Assembly: GCA_017549205.1 (NCBI GenBank)
Contig: JAFYVH010000015.1
Span: 1-64,000, forward strand
Source: Clostridia bacterium
GTDB lineage: Bacteria; Bacillota; Clostridia; UBA1381; UBA9506
DNA: 64,000 nucleotides
Direction: 5' to 3'
Positions within the stretch are counted from its first letter, which is position 1, and every line of letters begins with the position of its first letter. Below, piece after piece: positions 7,921 to 15,568 of the stretch. The notes under the pieces were generated by a model. The model was not told where the DNA came from and made no database searches. It saw only the letters and a program-made list of their open reading frames with translations. Made by a program: the position numbers and the translations under genes.

Positions 7921-8889
7921 ATGGAAATCTTTATTTTAACTTTAAAACAAATGCTGATGATGTTTGCATTTATTCTTGTAGGCTTTCTCCTCAGGAAGAA
8001 AATGATTATATTCGAAAATTCAGATACTGTCATGGCAAGGCTTGAAACCTATGTCTTTGTACCCGCCCTTTCCCTTTATACCATGATTACACAATGCACG
8101 GTGCAAACCTTTGCTGAAAATTCCAAACTGATTTTATATGGCTTAATCATCAATCTGGTGGCTATTATTGCGGCCTATCCCTTATCTGCCATGTTTATCA
8201 GAAAATCCTCTGCATCTCCCGAAAAGGCATATAGCAGAAATGTATATAAATATGCCATGGCTTACGGCAATTACGGTTTCATGGGCAACTTCATCATCCT
8301 GGGCGTTTGGGGTGATGCCATGTTTTATAAATACACCATGTTCACCTTTTTGGTCGCTATTTTATGCAGTAGTTGGGGTTTATACATACTCATTCCCAAA
8401 GAGCAGAATGAAGGCCTTTGGCACAATTTAAAAAAAGCCCTCATAACACCGCCCATTATTGCTTTGGTGGCGGGCATCATCATTGGTCTTTCGGGTCTTA
8501 GCCGCTTTGTGCCGGATTTTCTGATTACTGCGTTTAACAATGCAGGTCAATGTCAGGGACCTGTGGCTATGCTTCTTGCCGGCTTTGTGATTGGCGGCTA
8601 TGATTTTAAAAAGCTGTTGCTGAATAAAAAGGTGTATATTGCTACAGCCCTCAGGCTTGTGGTGTTGCCTGCAATTTTAATGGTAATATTGAAATTATTG
8701 GGTGCCTCAGAAGAGCTGATGGTTTTGGCACTGGTTCTTTCAGCAACACCCTTGGGGCTTAACACCATTGTGTATCCCGCGGCGTATGGCGGAGAAACCC
8801 AAACGGGCGCATCTATGGCAACCATTTCACACACTCTGTCGGTGATCACCATTCCCTTGATGTATTTACTTTTTATCGTTATTTTATAA
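7921..8889 (+). CDS. AEC family (auxin efflux carrier-type) transporter
   Basis: A 322-residue polytopic membrane protein of the bile/arsenite/riboflavin transporter clan. Many hydrophobic segments of 18-22 residues run from MLMMFAFILVGFLLR at the N-terminus to IPLMYLLFIVIL at the C-terminus, consistent with about 10 membrane spans. The two-fold pseudo-repeat is suggested by Gly/Asn-rich breaks (YGNYGFMGN near 118-126 and TPLGLNTIVYPAAYGG near 278-293). Bacterial members are often linked to malate or other organic acid export, but the substrate cannot be deduced here. It lies 50 bases upstream of pyruvate kinase on the same strand, which weakly suggests a carboxylate role. Confidence 0.85.
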   Translation: MEIFILTLKQMLMMFAFILVGFLLRKKMIIFENSDTVMARLETYVFVPALSLYTMITQCTVQTFAENSKLILYGLIINLVAIIAAYPLSAMFIRKSSASPEKAYSRNVYKYAMAYGNYGFMGNFIILGVWGDAMFYKYTMFTFLVAILCSSWGLYILIPKEQNEGLWHNLKKALITPPIIALVAGIIIGLSGLSRFVPDFLITAFNNAGQCQGPVAMLLAGFVIGGYDFKKLLLNKKVYIATALRLVVLPAILMVILKLLGASEELMVLALVLSATPLGLNTIVYPAAYGGETQTGASMATISHTLSVITIPLMYLLFIVIL

Positions 8890-8939
8890 ACAAAAGCGTA
8901 CCCTGAAAGGAATATGAAAAACTTTTTAAGGAGATATTT

Positions 8940-10349
8940 ATGCGAAAGACAAAAATTGTATGCACCATTGGCCCTGCCAGCGAATCGGAAGAAATGCTGA
9001 TTGGTCTTTGCAGAGCCGGCATGAATGTGGCAAGATTAAACTTTTCTCATGGCACTCACGAAGAGCACCAAAAGAGAATTGAAGCCATTAAAAAAGTTCG
9101 CAGTGACCTTTGTTTGCCCATTGCCATTATGCTGGACACAAAGGGGCCTGAATATAGAATTAAAACCTTTAAAGACGGAAAAGTTACTCTTTGTGCGGGG
9201 GATGAATTTATCTTTACCACAGAGGATGTAGAAGGCAGCAAGGAAAAAGTCACGGTTACCTATGAAAACCTGCCGGACGAGGTTGAACCGGGGGACACCA
9301 TTTTGCTGAACAACGGTTTGCTTTCTTTTCGGGTTAAAAAGGTTTTAAAGCCGGATATTATCTGCGATGTGGTTTGCGGTGGTGAGCTTTCTAACAGAAA
9401 GAGCATGAGCTTTCCCGGCAAGGTCATGAAGCAGACATATCTTTCAGAACAGGATAAAAAAGATATTGCCTTTGGCATAAAAAATGATATCGACTACCTT
9501 GCCTGTTCTTTTGTTTCGGGCAAGCAGGATTTGATTGATGTCCGCTCTTATTTAAAAGAAATCGGTGCGGGCGATATGGAGCTGATTGCCAAAATTGAAA
9601 ATCAGGCCGGCTTTGACAACATTGAAGAAATTTGTGAACACTGCGACGGTGTTATGATTGCCCGTGGTGATATGGGTGTGGAAATTCCGTTTGAAAATCT
9701 GCCCTATATTCAAAAACAGTTGATTACAAAGTGTCGCTTGCTCGGTAAGCGCGTGATAACAGCAACGGAGATGCTTGAAACTATGATTTACAATCCGCGC
9801 CCCACCAGAGCTGAAATTTCTGATGTGGCAAATGCGGTTTATGATGGGACAAGTGCCATTATGCTCTCCGGTGAAACGGCTGCGGGAAAATATCCCATTG
9901 AAGCTGTTAAAACCATGGCTAAAATTGCCGAAACAACCGAGAGCAACATACATTATCAAAAACGATTTCATAATTCGGCCTTTAAAATTAAAAACACGGT
10001 AGACGCCATTTCTCACGCCACCTGTGGCATGGCCATGGATATTGGGGCTAAAGCTATTGTAGCTTGCTCCTTGTCCGGCATGACAGCACGAATGGTATCC
10101 CGCTTTCGCTCACCGGTTGATATTGTGGGTCTGACAACCGACGAACGCACCTGGCGCAAGCTGGCGCTCTCATGGGGTGTTACACCGGCTATTTGCGAAA
10201 AATTTACCTCCACAGATGTTTTGTTCTACACAGCAAGAAAAATTGCAGAAGAAAGCCTGGATTTAAAAAATGGTGACAAAATTGTTATAACCGGCGGTGT
10301 TACCGGTGAATCAGGCAATACAAATCTAATTAAAATAGAAGATATTTAA
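8940..10349 (+). CDS. pyk: Pyruvate kinase
   Basis: Converts PEP and ADP to pyruvate and ATP, the last step of glycolysis. 469 residues, the short form without the C-terminal PEP-utiliser-like extension found in Bacillus. Diagnostic blocks are KTKIVCTIGPAS at the N-terminus, LNFSHGTHEEH, MLDTKGPEYR, IAKIENQAG with the active-site Lys, MIARGDMGVEIP, and ATEMLETMIYNPRPTRAE. The usual IDDG of the B-domain entry reads LNNG. The ATG follows AAGGAGATATTT. PckG in the same window catalyses the opposing PEP-forming direction. Confidence 0.97.
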   Translation: MRKTKIVCTIGPASESEEMLIGLCRAGMNVARLNFSHGTHEEHQKRIEAIKKVRSDLCLPIAIMLDTKGPEYRIKTFKDGKVTLCAGDEFIFTTEDVEGSKEKVTVTYENLPDEVEPGDTILLNNGLLSFRVKKVLKPDIICDVVCGGELSNRKSMSFPGKVMKQTYLSEQDKKDIAFGIKNDIDYLACSFVSGKQDLIDVRSYLKEIGAGDMELIAKIENQAGFDNIEEICEHCDGVMIARGDMGVEIPFENLPYIQKQLITKCRLLGKRVITATEMLETMIYNPRPTRAEISDVANAVYDGTSAIMLSGETAAGKYPIEAVKTMAKIAETTESNIHYQKRFHNSAFKIKNTVDAISHATCGMAMDIGAKAIVACSLSGMTARMVSRFRSPVDIVGLTTDERTWRKLALSWGVTPAICEKFTSTDVLFYTARKIAEESLDLKNGDKIVITGGVTGESGNTNLIKIEDI

Positions 10350-10398
10350 ATAACAGAAAAGCGTAGATTGAATCCATTACAGTTTAGGAGGAATTGGC

Positions 10399-11151
10399 TT
10401 GAAAAAGATTAACATTTTGGGCGCCATGGTGGATCGTGTCACCATGGAAGAAGCGGTGGAGAAAGCTTTGGGATTTTTAAAAGAAGAGGGCAGCCACGCT
10501 ATTTACACGCCCAATTCTGAAATTGTTATGGCGGCCTACCGCGACCCGTCTTTTTGCGAGGTTTTGAACAGCGGCGACTTAATTATCGCCGATGGCATTG
10601 GTCTGGTGCACGCCTCAAAAATTTTAAAAGAGCCTCTTCCTGAGCGTGTGGCAGGTTTTGATTTGGCATCGCGGTTGATTCGGGAATCAGCCGATGGTGC
10701 ACATTCCCTTTACTTTTTTGGCGGACGCCCCGGCGTAGCCCAAAAGGCCATTGCAAATTTAAAGGCAGAATACCCCAACCTTTCAGTATCAGGCTTTAGT
10801 GACGGATATTTTGATGCAGAAAAAGAGAAAACAATTATTGCCGACATAAAAGAAAAGAAGCCCGACATTTTGTTTGTTTGCCTTGGTGCACCCAAGCAGG
10901 AAAAATGGATTGCAGCCCATCGTGACGAGTTGGGCGTGCCTCTTTGTTTAGGCGTTGGCGGTAGTTTGGATGTGTGGGCAGGCGAGGTTGAACGAGCTCC
11001 TGAAAAATATCAAAAGGCAGGTCTTGAATGGCTTTACCGCTTAATGAAGCAGCCCTCACGGTTTTTCAGAATGTTAGAACTTCCCAAATTCGGCTTAACC
11101 GTTTTATTTAAAGGCAAAGCCGTGCAAACGAAAGGAAAGCGCCATGAGTGA
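10399..11151 (+). CDS. WecG/TagA/CpsF family glycosyltransferase
   Basis: GT26-type glycosyltransferase. Relatives add N-acetylmannosamine or N-acetylmannosaminuronic acid to undecaprenyl-linked GlcNAc in wall teichoic acid or related polymer synthesis. 250 residues. Family blocks are TPNSEIVMAA, SGDLIIADGIGLV, YFFGGRPGVAQKA, the strongly conserved LGAPKQEKW, GVGGSLDVWAGEV, and APEKYQKAGLEWLYRL with the membrane-associating C-terminus. The start is TTG at 10399, supported by AGGAGG seven bases upstream. It overlaps era by 8 bases. No other teichoic acid gene is adjacent, so the polymer is unknown. Confidence 0.92.
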   Translation: MKKINILGAMVDRVTMEEAVEKALGFLKEEGSHAIYTPNSEIVMAAYRDPSFCEVLNSGDLIIADGIGLVHASKILKEPLPERVAGFDLASRLIRESADGAHSLYFFGGRPGVAQKAIANLKAEYPNLSVSGFSDGYFDAEKEKTIIADIKEKKPDILFVCLGAPKQEKWIAAHRDELGVPLCLGVGGSLDVWAGEVERAPEKYQKAGLEWLYRLMKQPSRFFRMLELPKFGLTVLFKGKAVQTKGKRHE

Positions 11152-12034
11152 GTTTAAATCAGGTTTTGTCAGCATTGTGGGTCGACCCAATGTAGGCAAA
11201 TCTACTCTGTTAAATCAAATTATCGGGCAGAAAATTGCCATTATCTCTGATAAGCCCCAAACCACCCGCAATAACATTTTAGGCATTTTGCATGAAGACG
11301 ACATGCAGATTGTCTTTATTGACACACCGGGTATCCATCGTCCTTTCACCAAGTTGGGTGAGGTTATGATGAAATCGGCCGACAGCGCCGTGCGGGATGC
11401 GGATGTAGTTTTATTTTTAGTCGAGCCAAACGGAAAGCCGGGACCTAGCGAAGAAAAGATTATGGATGATTTGCGTGCTTTGGGCTTGCCTGTCATTTTG
11501 GTTATTAACAAAATCGACAAGGTGAAAAAGGAAAGCCTTTTATCTGTTATTGCCACCTATCAACAGGTTTTTGATTTTGCGGCGGTTTACATGATTTCAG
11601 CCAAAGAAAACGACGGGGTTGATGCTCTTATTAAAGAACTTTCCGGCTACATGCAGGAAGGGCCTATGTATTTCCCTGAAGATGCGGTGACAGACCAACC
11701 CGAGCGACAAGTGGTGGCTGAACTGGTGCGTGAAAAGCTGCTACAGCTTTTAGACCAGGAGGTGCCTCACGGTATTGCCATTGAAGTTTTTTCCATGAAA
11801 GAAAAGGAAAAGCTTTATGAAATTGAAGTGAATATTTATTGCGAGCGCCAAAGCCATAAGGGTATTGTTATCGGCAAGGGCGGTTCTGTCTTAAAAGAGG
11901 CAGGCTCACTGGCCCGTGCCGACATTGAGGACATGCTTGAAAAAAAGGTTTTGTTAAAGCTTTGGGTTAAGGTGAAAGACGATTGGCGCAACCGAGAGGG
12001 TTCTTTGCGCAATTTCGGCTATACCGGTGAGTAG
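11144..12034 (+). CDS. era: GTPase Era
   Basis: Ribosome-associated GTPase that binds the 3' end of 16S rRNA during small-subunit maturation. 296 residues. G1 is GRPNVGKS at 13-20, G3 is DTPGIH near 60, and G4 is NKID near 122; the RNA-binding KH domain follows with GKGGSVLKEAG near 246-256. It starts inside the preceding glycosyltransferase gene and is followed by yqzL and recO, the standard Bacillota order. ybeY and a diacylglycerol kinase gene, often upstream, are replaced here by the glycosyltransferase. Confidence 0.98.
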   Translation: MSEFKSGFVSIVGRPNVGKSTLLNQIIGQKIAIISDKPQTTRNNILGILHEDDMQIVFIDTPGIHRPFTKLGEVMMKSADSAVRDADVVLFLVEPNGKPGPSEEKIMDDLRALGLPVILVINKIDKVKKESLLSVIATYQQVFDFAAVYMISAKENDGVDALIKELSGYMQEGPMYFPEDAVTDQPERQVVAELVREKLLQLLDQEVPHGIAIEVFSMKEKEKLYEIEVNIYCERQSHKGIVIGKGGSVLKEAGSLARADIEDMLEKKVLLKLWVKVKDDWRNREGSLRNFGYTGE

Positions 12035-12067
12035 TTTTTCCTTAGACAAATTTCTACAAAAAAATTG

Positions 12068-12076
12068 TGGTATATT
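12068..12076 (+). promoter_or_regulatory. Possible extended -10 promoter before yqzL-recO
   Basis: TGGTATATT (12068-12076) fits an extended -10 (TG-N-TATAAT with one mismatch) in the 94-base era-yqzL gap. There is no convincing -35. Weak evidence; the genes may simply be read from upstream. Confidence 0.3.
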
Positions 12077-12128
12077 CCCCTTATTACAAGTCAAAATAGT
12101 AGTAGACTGGTGATAAGGCGGGATAGAG

Positions 12129-12287
12129 ATGATGGAAGAATTTGCGTGGAATTTTTTTATGAAAACAGGCAATATCGACGGATATTTACTTTATAAACAA
12201 AGCATGAACAGCAAGGAAAACGGTAGTGATTATGGAACTGATCAAGACAAGCGGGGTTGTCATCAGACGGACAAAAGTGAAGGATAA
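12129..12287 (+). CDS. yqzL: YqzL family small protein
   Basis: A 52-codon reading frame between era and recO. Its start (MMEEFAWNFFMKTGNIDGYL) matches the YqzL pattern: a Trp, then the conserved TGNI-x-x-YLL core. YqzL is a short conserved protein of unknown function found at exactly this position in Bacillota. Two ATG codons are adjacent (12129 and 12132), and the ribosome site is weak (GGGATAGAG). The last 20 or so codons overlap the start of recO in another frame; those residues look unstructured and are probably read-out of recO sequence. Confidence 0.78.
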   Translation: MMEEFAWNFFMKTGNIDGYLLYKQSMNSKENGSDYGTDQDKRGCHQTDKSEG

Positions 12288-12978
12288 TGACCTGATGCTG
12301 ACAATTTTCACAAAGGACTTAGGCGTGATTCGGGCTTCAGCCCGGGGTGCCAGCGGTTTTAAAAACAGGCTCACGGCAGGAACGGCACTGTTTGCTTACA
12401 GCGAGTTTGTGCTGTATCCCGGTCGGGAGCTTTATAAGGTGAATAGTTGTGAGCTAATCGAGAGTTTTTACAGTTTAACGGCCAACATCGAGCGGCTTGC
12501 CTTTGCTACCTATATTGCCGATTTAACCGGCTATACCGTGCAGGAAGAGGCGGGTTGCGAAAGGCTTTTATCCCTGTTTTTAAACACCTTTTACCTGTTT
12601 GCAAAATGGGGCGGCGAGCTCAGGACGGTTAAATGTGTTTATGAGTTGAAACTTTTAGAGCATTTGGGCCTTGCTCCCTGTCTGACGGCGTGTGTTGCCT
12701 GCGGCAGAGAAGAGACGGCTGTTTTTTCGGCAGAGGAGGGCGGATTGCTTTGTGAGACTTGTCAGGGCGAGTTAGGTAGCGGACGCAGAATTTCTGCAGC
12801 TTGCCTTGATGCCGTGCGGCATGTGCTCACATCTGACGACAAGCGCGCCTTTGCTTTTAGGCTGTCCACGGATGTTTTGGAAGAGCTTGAAATACATGTG
12901 GCAGACCTGCTATCTGCCTATATTGACCACGATTTTTATTCTTTGACATATTTAAATACAGTGCTGGGAAAACAATAG
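12226..12978 (+). CDS. recO: DNA repair protein RecO
   Basis: Recombination mediator that helps RecA load on SSB-coated DNA with RecF and RecR. About 250 residues. The N-terminal OB-fold carries TSGVVIRRTKVKDND and YSEFVLYPG. The helical C-terminal half has a Cys4 zinc site (CVACG near 156-160 and CETC near 176-179). The start is either GTG at 12226, 8 bases from AAGGA, or ATG at 12232 at longer spacing; the GTG is annotated. The 5' end overlaps yqzL by 62 bases in a different frame. Confidence 0.95.
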   Translation: MIMELIKTSGVVIRRTKVKDNDLMLTIFTKDLGVIRASARGASGFKNRLTAGTALFAYSEFVLYPGRELYKVNSCELIESFYSLTANIERLAFATYIADLTGYTVQEEAGCERLLSLFLNTFYLFAKWGGELRTVKCVYELKLLEHLGLAPCLTACVACGREETAVFSAEEGGLLCETCQGELGSGRRISAACLDAVRHVLTSDDKRAFAFRLSTDVLEELEIHVADLLSAYIDHDFYSLTYLNTVLGKQ

Positions 12979-13012
12979 AAAAAACAGCCAAATGGCTGAA
13001 AGGACGGACAAA

Positions 13013-14845
13013 ATGGAACTGGATAAGCTTTTAAAAGAGGTGCAAAAACCGGCTCGATATGTGGGCGCGGAATATAATAGCGTACATAAGGATTTGCAGG
13101 ATGTAGGCATCCGGTTTGCTTTTTGCTTTCCCGATGTGTATGAGGTGGGCATGTCTCACCTTGGCATTAAGATTTTATATCACTTATTAAATGATCAAAA
13201 AGACATTTATTGCGAGCGTGTTTTTACGCCCTGGATTGATATGGAGGAAAAAATGCGCCAGGCGCAAATTCCTCTTTTTTCCCTTGAGACCAAAACACCG
13301 GTAAAAGAGTTTGACATTGTGGGCTTCACCCTGCAATATGAAATGAGCTATTCCAACATCATTAACATGCTGGATTTATCAGGCATTCCGGCTCTTAGAG
13401 AAGAGCGGGGAGAGAACATGCCTTTTGTTTACGCAGGCGGCCCCTGTGCCTATAACCCCGAGCCACTGGCCGATTTCATGGACTTTTTTATGATTGGTGA
13501 GAGTGAGGAGCAAATCATTGAGGTGATGGATGCCTATCGCACCTGGAAACAATCCGGCAAAGAAAAACGCGCCTTTTTAGAGGCGATTGTTTCCATTCGT
13601 GGCATTTATGTGCCCGAGTTTTATGATGTGAACTATAAAGAAGACGGCACCATTTTGGAAATGAAACCAAACCATCCAAAAGCTCCAAAGCGGGTGCAAA
13701 AGCAATATGTGCGTGATATGGACAATGTCTATTATCCCGAAACCATGATTGTACCATCTATGGAAATAATCCACGACCGCATCACCTTAGAGCTGTTTCG
13801 TGGCTGCATCCGTGGTTGTCGTTTTTGTCAGGCGGGCATGATTTATCGTCCTGTTCGGGAAAGAAGTCCCAAACGACTTTTGGGTCTGGCAGAAAAACTG
13901 ATTGACAGCACAGGTTATGAAGAAATTTCCATGTCAAGCCTTTCCACCAGTGACTATACAGGTTTGGAGGAGCTGACCGAGGGCCTTTTAGATTTAACGG
14001 TTGAGAAAAAAATTAACCTAAGCTTGCCCTCTTTGCGTATCGACAGCTTTTCCATGGACTTGATGCAAAAGGTGCAAAAAGTCCGCAAAAGCGGCTTGAC
14101 CTTTGCCCCTGAAGCAGGCTCACAGCGCATGCGGGATGTAATTAACAAGGGTGTTACCGAAGAGGATTTGATGCGCTCGGTTTCCTTGGCTTTTGCAGGG
14201 GGCTACAGCGGTGTTAAGCTTTACTTTATGATTGGTTTGCCCACCGAGACCGATGAAGATGTGAAAGCCATTGCCCATTTGGCACACAAGGTGGTGCAGG
14301 CGTATCGTGATACACCAAAGCATTTGCGCAACAAAGGTCTTCGTGTTACGGTTTCAGCTTCGTCTTTTGTGCCCAAGCCGTTCACCCCGTTTCAATGGGC
14401 AGCGCAGGATGATATTGAAACCCTGCGTGACAAGCAGCATTTAATTAAAGATGAATTGCATGATAAAGCCATTAATTATAACTGGCACGAATCGACCTTG
14501 AGCGTGCTGGAGGGCGTTTTTGCCCGGGGGGACCGTCGGCTTGGCAAGGTGCTTCTAAAAGCACATGAGCTGGGTGTGCGGTTTGATGCATGGCATGAGT
14601 GCTTTCAATATGACCTGTGGCAAGAGGCTTTTTGTCAAACAGGTGTTAATCCCGATTTTTATAACAAAAGAGAGCGCTCTTATGACGAGATTTTGCCCTG
14701 GGAAATCATAGACCCCGGCGTTTCAAGAGCCTTTTTAGAAAGAGAAAACGAGCGTGCAAAACGCGGCGAGTTAACAGAGAACTGTCGCAGTTCGTGCAGC
14801 GGTTGCGGCGTTAAACAAATGGGAGGAGGCGGCGTTTGTGGTTAA
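13013..14845 (+). CDS. TIGR03960 family B12-binding-type radical SAM protein
   Basis: About 610 residues. An N-terminal B12-binding-like Rossmann domain (FCFPDVYEVGMSHLGIKILYH pattern) is followed by a radical SAM domain whose cluster motif is CIRGCRFCQAG (CX3CX2C) near residue 265. It ends with a Cys-rich tail (CRSSCSGCGVK). The family is always paired with a DUF2344 (TIGR03936) protein, as here, where the genes overlap by 8 bases. Some genomes fuse the two. Because the pair usually sits next to ribonuclease G and rplU, a role in RNA or ribosome modification has been guessed, but the reaction is unknown. The ATG at 13013 is chosen because AAAGGA lies 8 bases upstream; the in-frame ATG at 12992 has no such site. 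Confidence 0.9.
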   Translation: MELDKLLKEVQKPARYVGAEYNSVHKDLQDVGIRFAFCFPDVYEVGMSHLGIKILYHLLNDQKDIYCERVFTPWIDMEEKMRQAQIPLFSLETKTPVKEFDIVGFTLQYEMSYSNIINMLDLSGIPALREERGENMPFVYAGGPCAYNPEPLADFMDFFMIGESEEQIIEVMDAYRTWKQSGKEKRAFLEAIVSIRGIYVPEFYDVNYKEDGTILEMKPNHPKAPKRVQKQYVRDMDNVYYPETMIVPSMEIIHDRITLELFRGCIRGCRFCQAGMIYRPVRERSPKRLLGLAEKLIDSTGYEEISMSSLSTSDYTGLEELTEGLLDLTVEKKINLSLPSLRIDSFSMDLMQKVQKVRKSGLTFAPEAGSQRMRDVINKGVTEEDLMRSVSLAFAGGYSGVKLYFMIGLPTETDEDVKAIAHLAHKVVQAYRDTPKHLRNKGLRVTVSASSFVPKPFTPFQWAAQDDIETLRDKQHLIKDELHDKAINYNWHESTLSVLEGVFARGDRRLGKVLLKAHELGVRFDAWHECFQYDLWQEAFCQTGVNPDFYNKRERSYDEILPWEIIDPGVSRAFLERENERAKRGELTENCRSSCSGCGVKQMGGGGVCG

Positions 14846-15497
14846 ATATCGTTTTTGCTACAGTAAGTTTGGCGATGCAAAATATATTTCGCATTTAGAC
14901 TTAATCCGTCTTTTTTCCCGTGCCTTTAAGCGTGCACACATTCCCCTGACTTATTCAGAGGGCTTTAACCCCCATCCAAAAATGGCCATTGGTTTGCCCT
15001 TGTCGGTGGGGATTACCAGCGAGGGAGAATATGTGGACGCTGAAGTTGATCGCACACTCTCCATAGAGGATTTTGAAAATTTAAACCGTGCTATGCCTTT
15101 GGGCATATGCATCAATCAGGCGGCAGAATTAGTCCTTGGCATGCAGAAGCTGGCTGATATTCGCTGGGCGGTTTACACGGTGACAGTTAGCGGCAGTACG
15201 CTTTCAGAGTCACAGGTAAAGGACTTTTTAGCCCGTGAAAGCGTTATTGTGGAAAAGAAAACAAAGCGAAAGGTTGAAGACGCTGACATTTTGCCTGACA
15301 TTGCCGAGATTGCACTTTTAGATGCAGCAGAAGACGGCGTGCGTCTTTCGATGACCCTGTCAGCAGGGCCTGCCGCCAATTTAAAGCCCGAATTGGTGCT
15401 CGTGGCAATGAGCACATATATAGATGGCTTTAGGGCAGAGGACTTTGCTATTCACCGGGTTAAAATTCTGTCAGATAAGGGACGGACTTTGTTGTAA
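14838..15497 (+). CDS. TIGR03936/DUF2344 radical SAM-associated protein
   Basis: 219-residue partner of the preceding radical SAM protein. The N-terminus reads KYRFCYSKFGDAKYISHLDL, followed by FKRAHIPLTYSEGFNPHPK and GLPLSVGITSEGEY, which are diagnostic of DUF2344. The start is GTG at 14838 with a strong GGAGGAGG 9 bases upstream, inside the end of the upstream gene. Ribonuclease G and the L21 operon, the common downstream neighbours, are absent: a terminator follows directly. Confidence 0.9.
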   Translation: MVKYRFCYSKFGDAKYISHLDLIRLFSRAFKRAHIPLTYSEGFNPHPKMAIGLPLSVGITSEGEYVDAEVDRTLSIEDFENLNRAMPLGICINQAAELVLGMQKLADIRWAVYTVTVSGSTLSESQVKDFLARESVIVEKKTKRKVEDADILPDIAEIALLDAAEDGVRLSMTLSAGPAANLKPELVLVAMSTYIDGFRAEDFAIHRVKILSDKGRTLL

Positions 15498-15512
15498 AAA
15501 AAGAAAAGAAAT

Positions 15513-15555
15513 AAAGGGCAGAATCTGTGGTAAGCCACAGGTTCTGCCCTTTTTG
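15513..15555. terminator. Bidirectional terminator
   Basis: A 17-bp stem with one mismatch (15514-15530 with 15535-15551) around a TAAG loop. It is followed by TTTTT on the plus side and preceded by A-rich sequence, so it can close both convergent operons. Confidence 0.9.
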
Positions 15556-15568
15556 TTATTTTAAGATA

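Noticed and set aside
9552..10016. 154-codon minus-strand frame opposite pyk
   Set aside because: It mirrors the pyk coding frame and has no recognisable domain or start signal.
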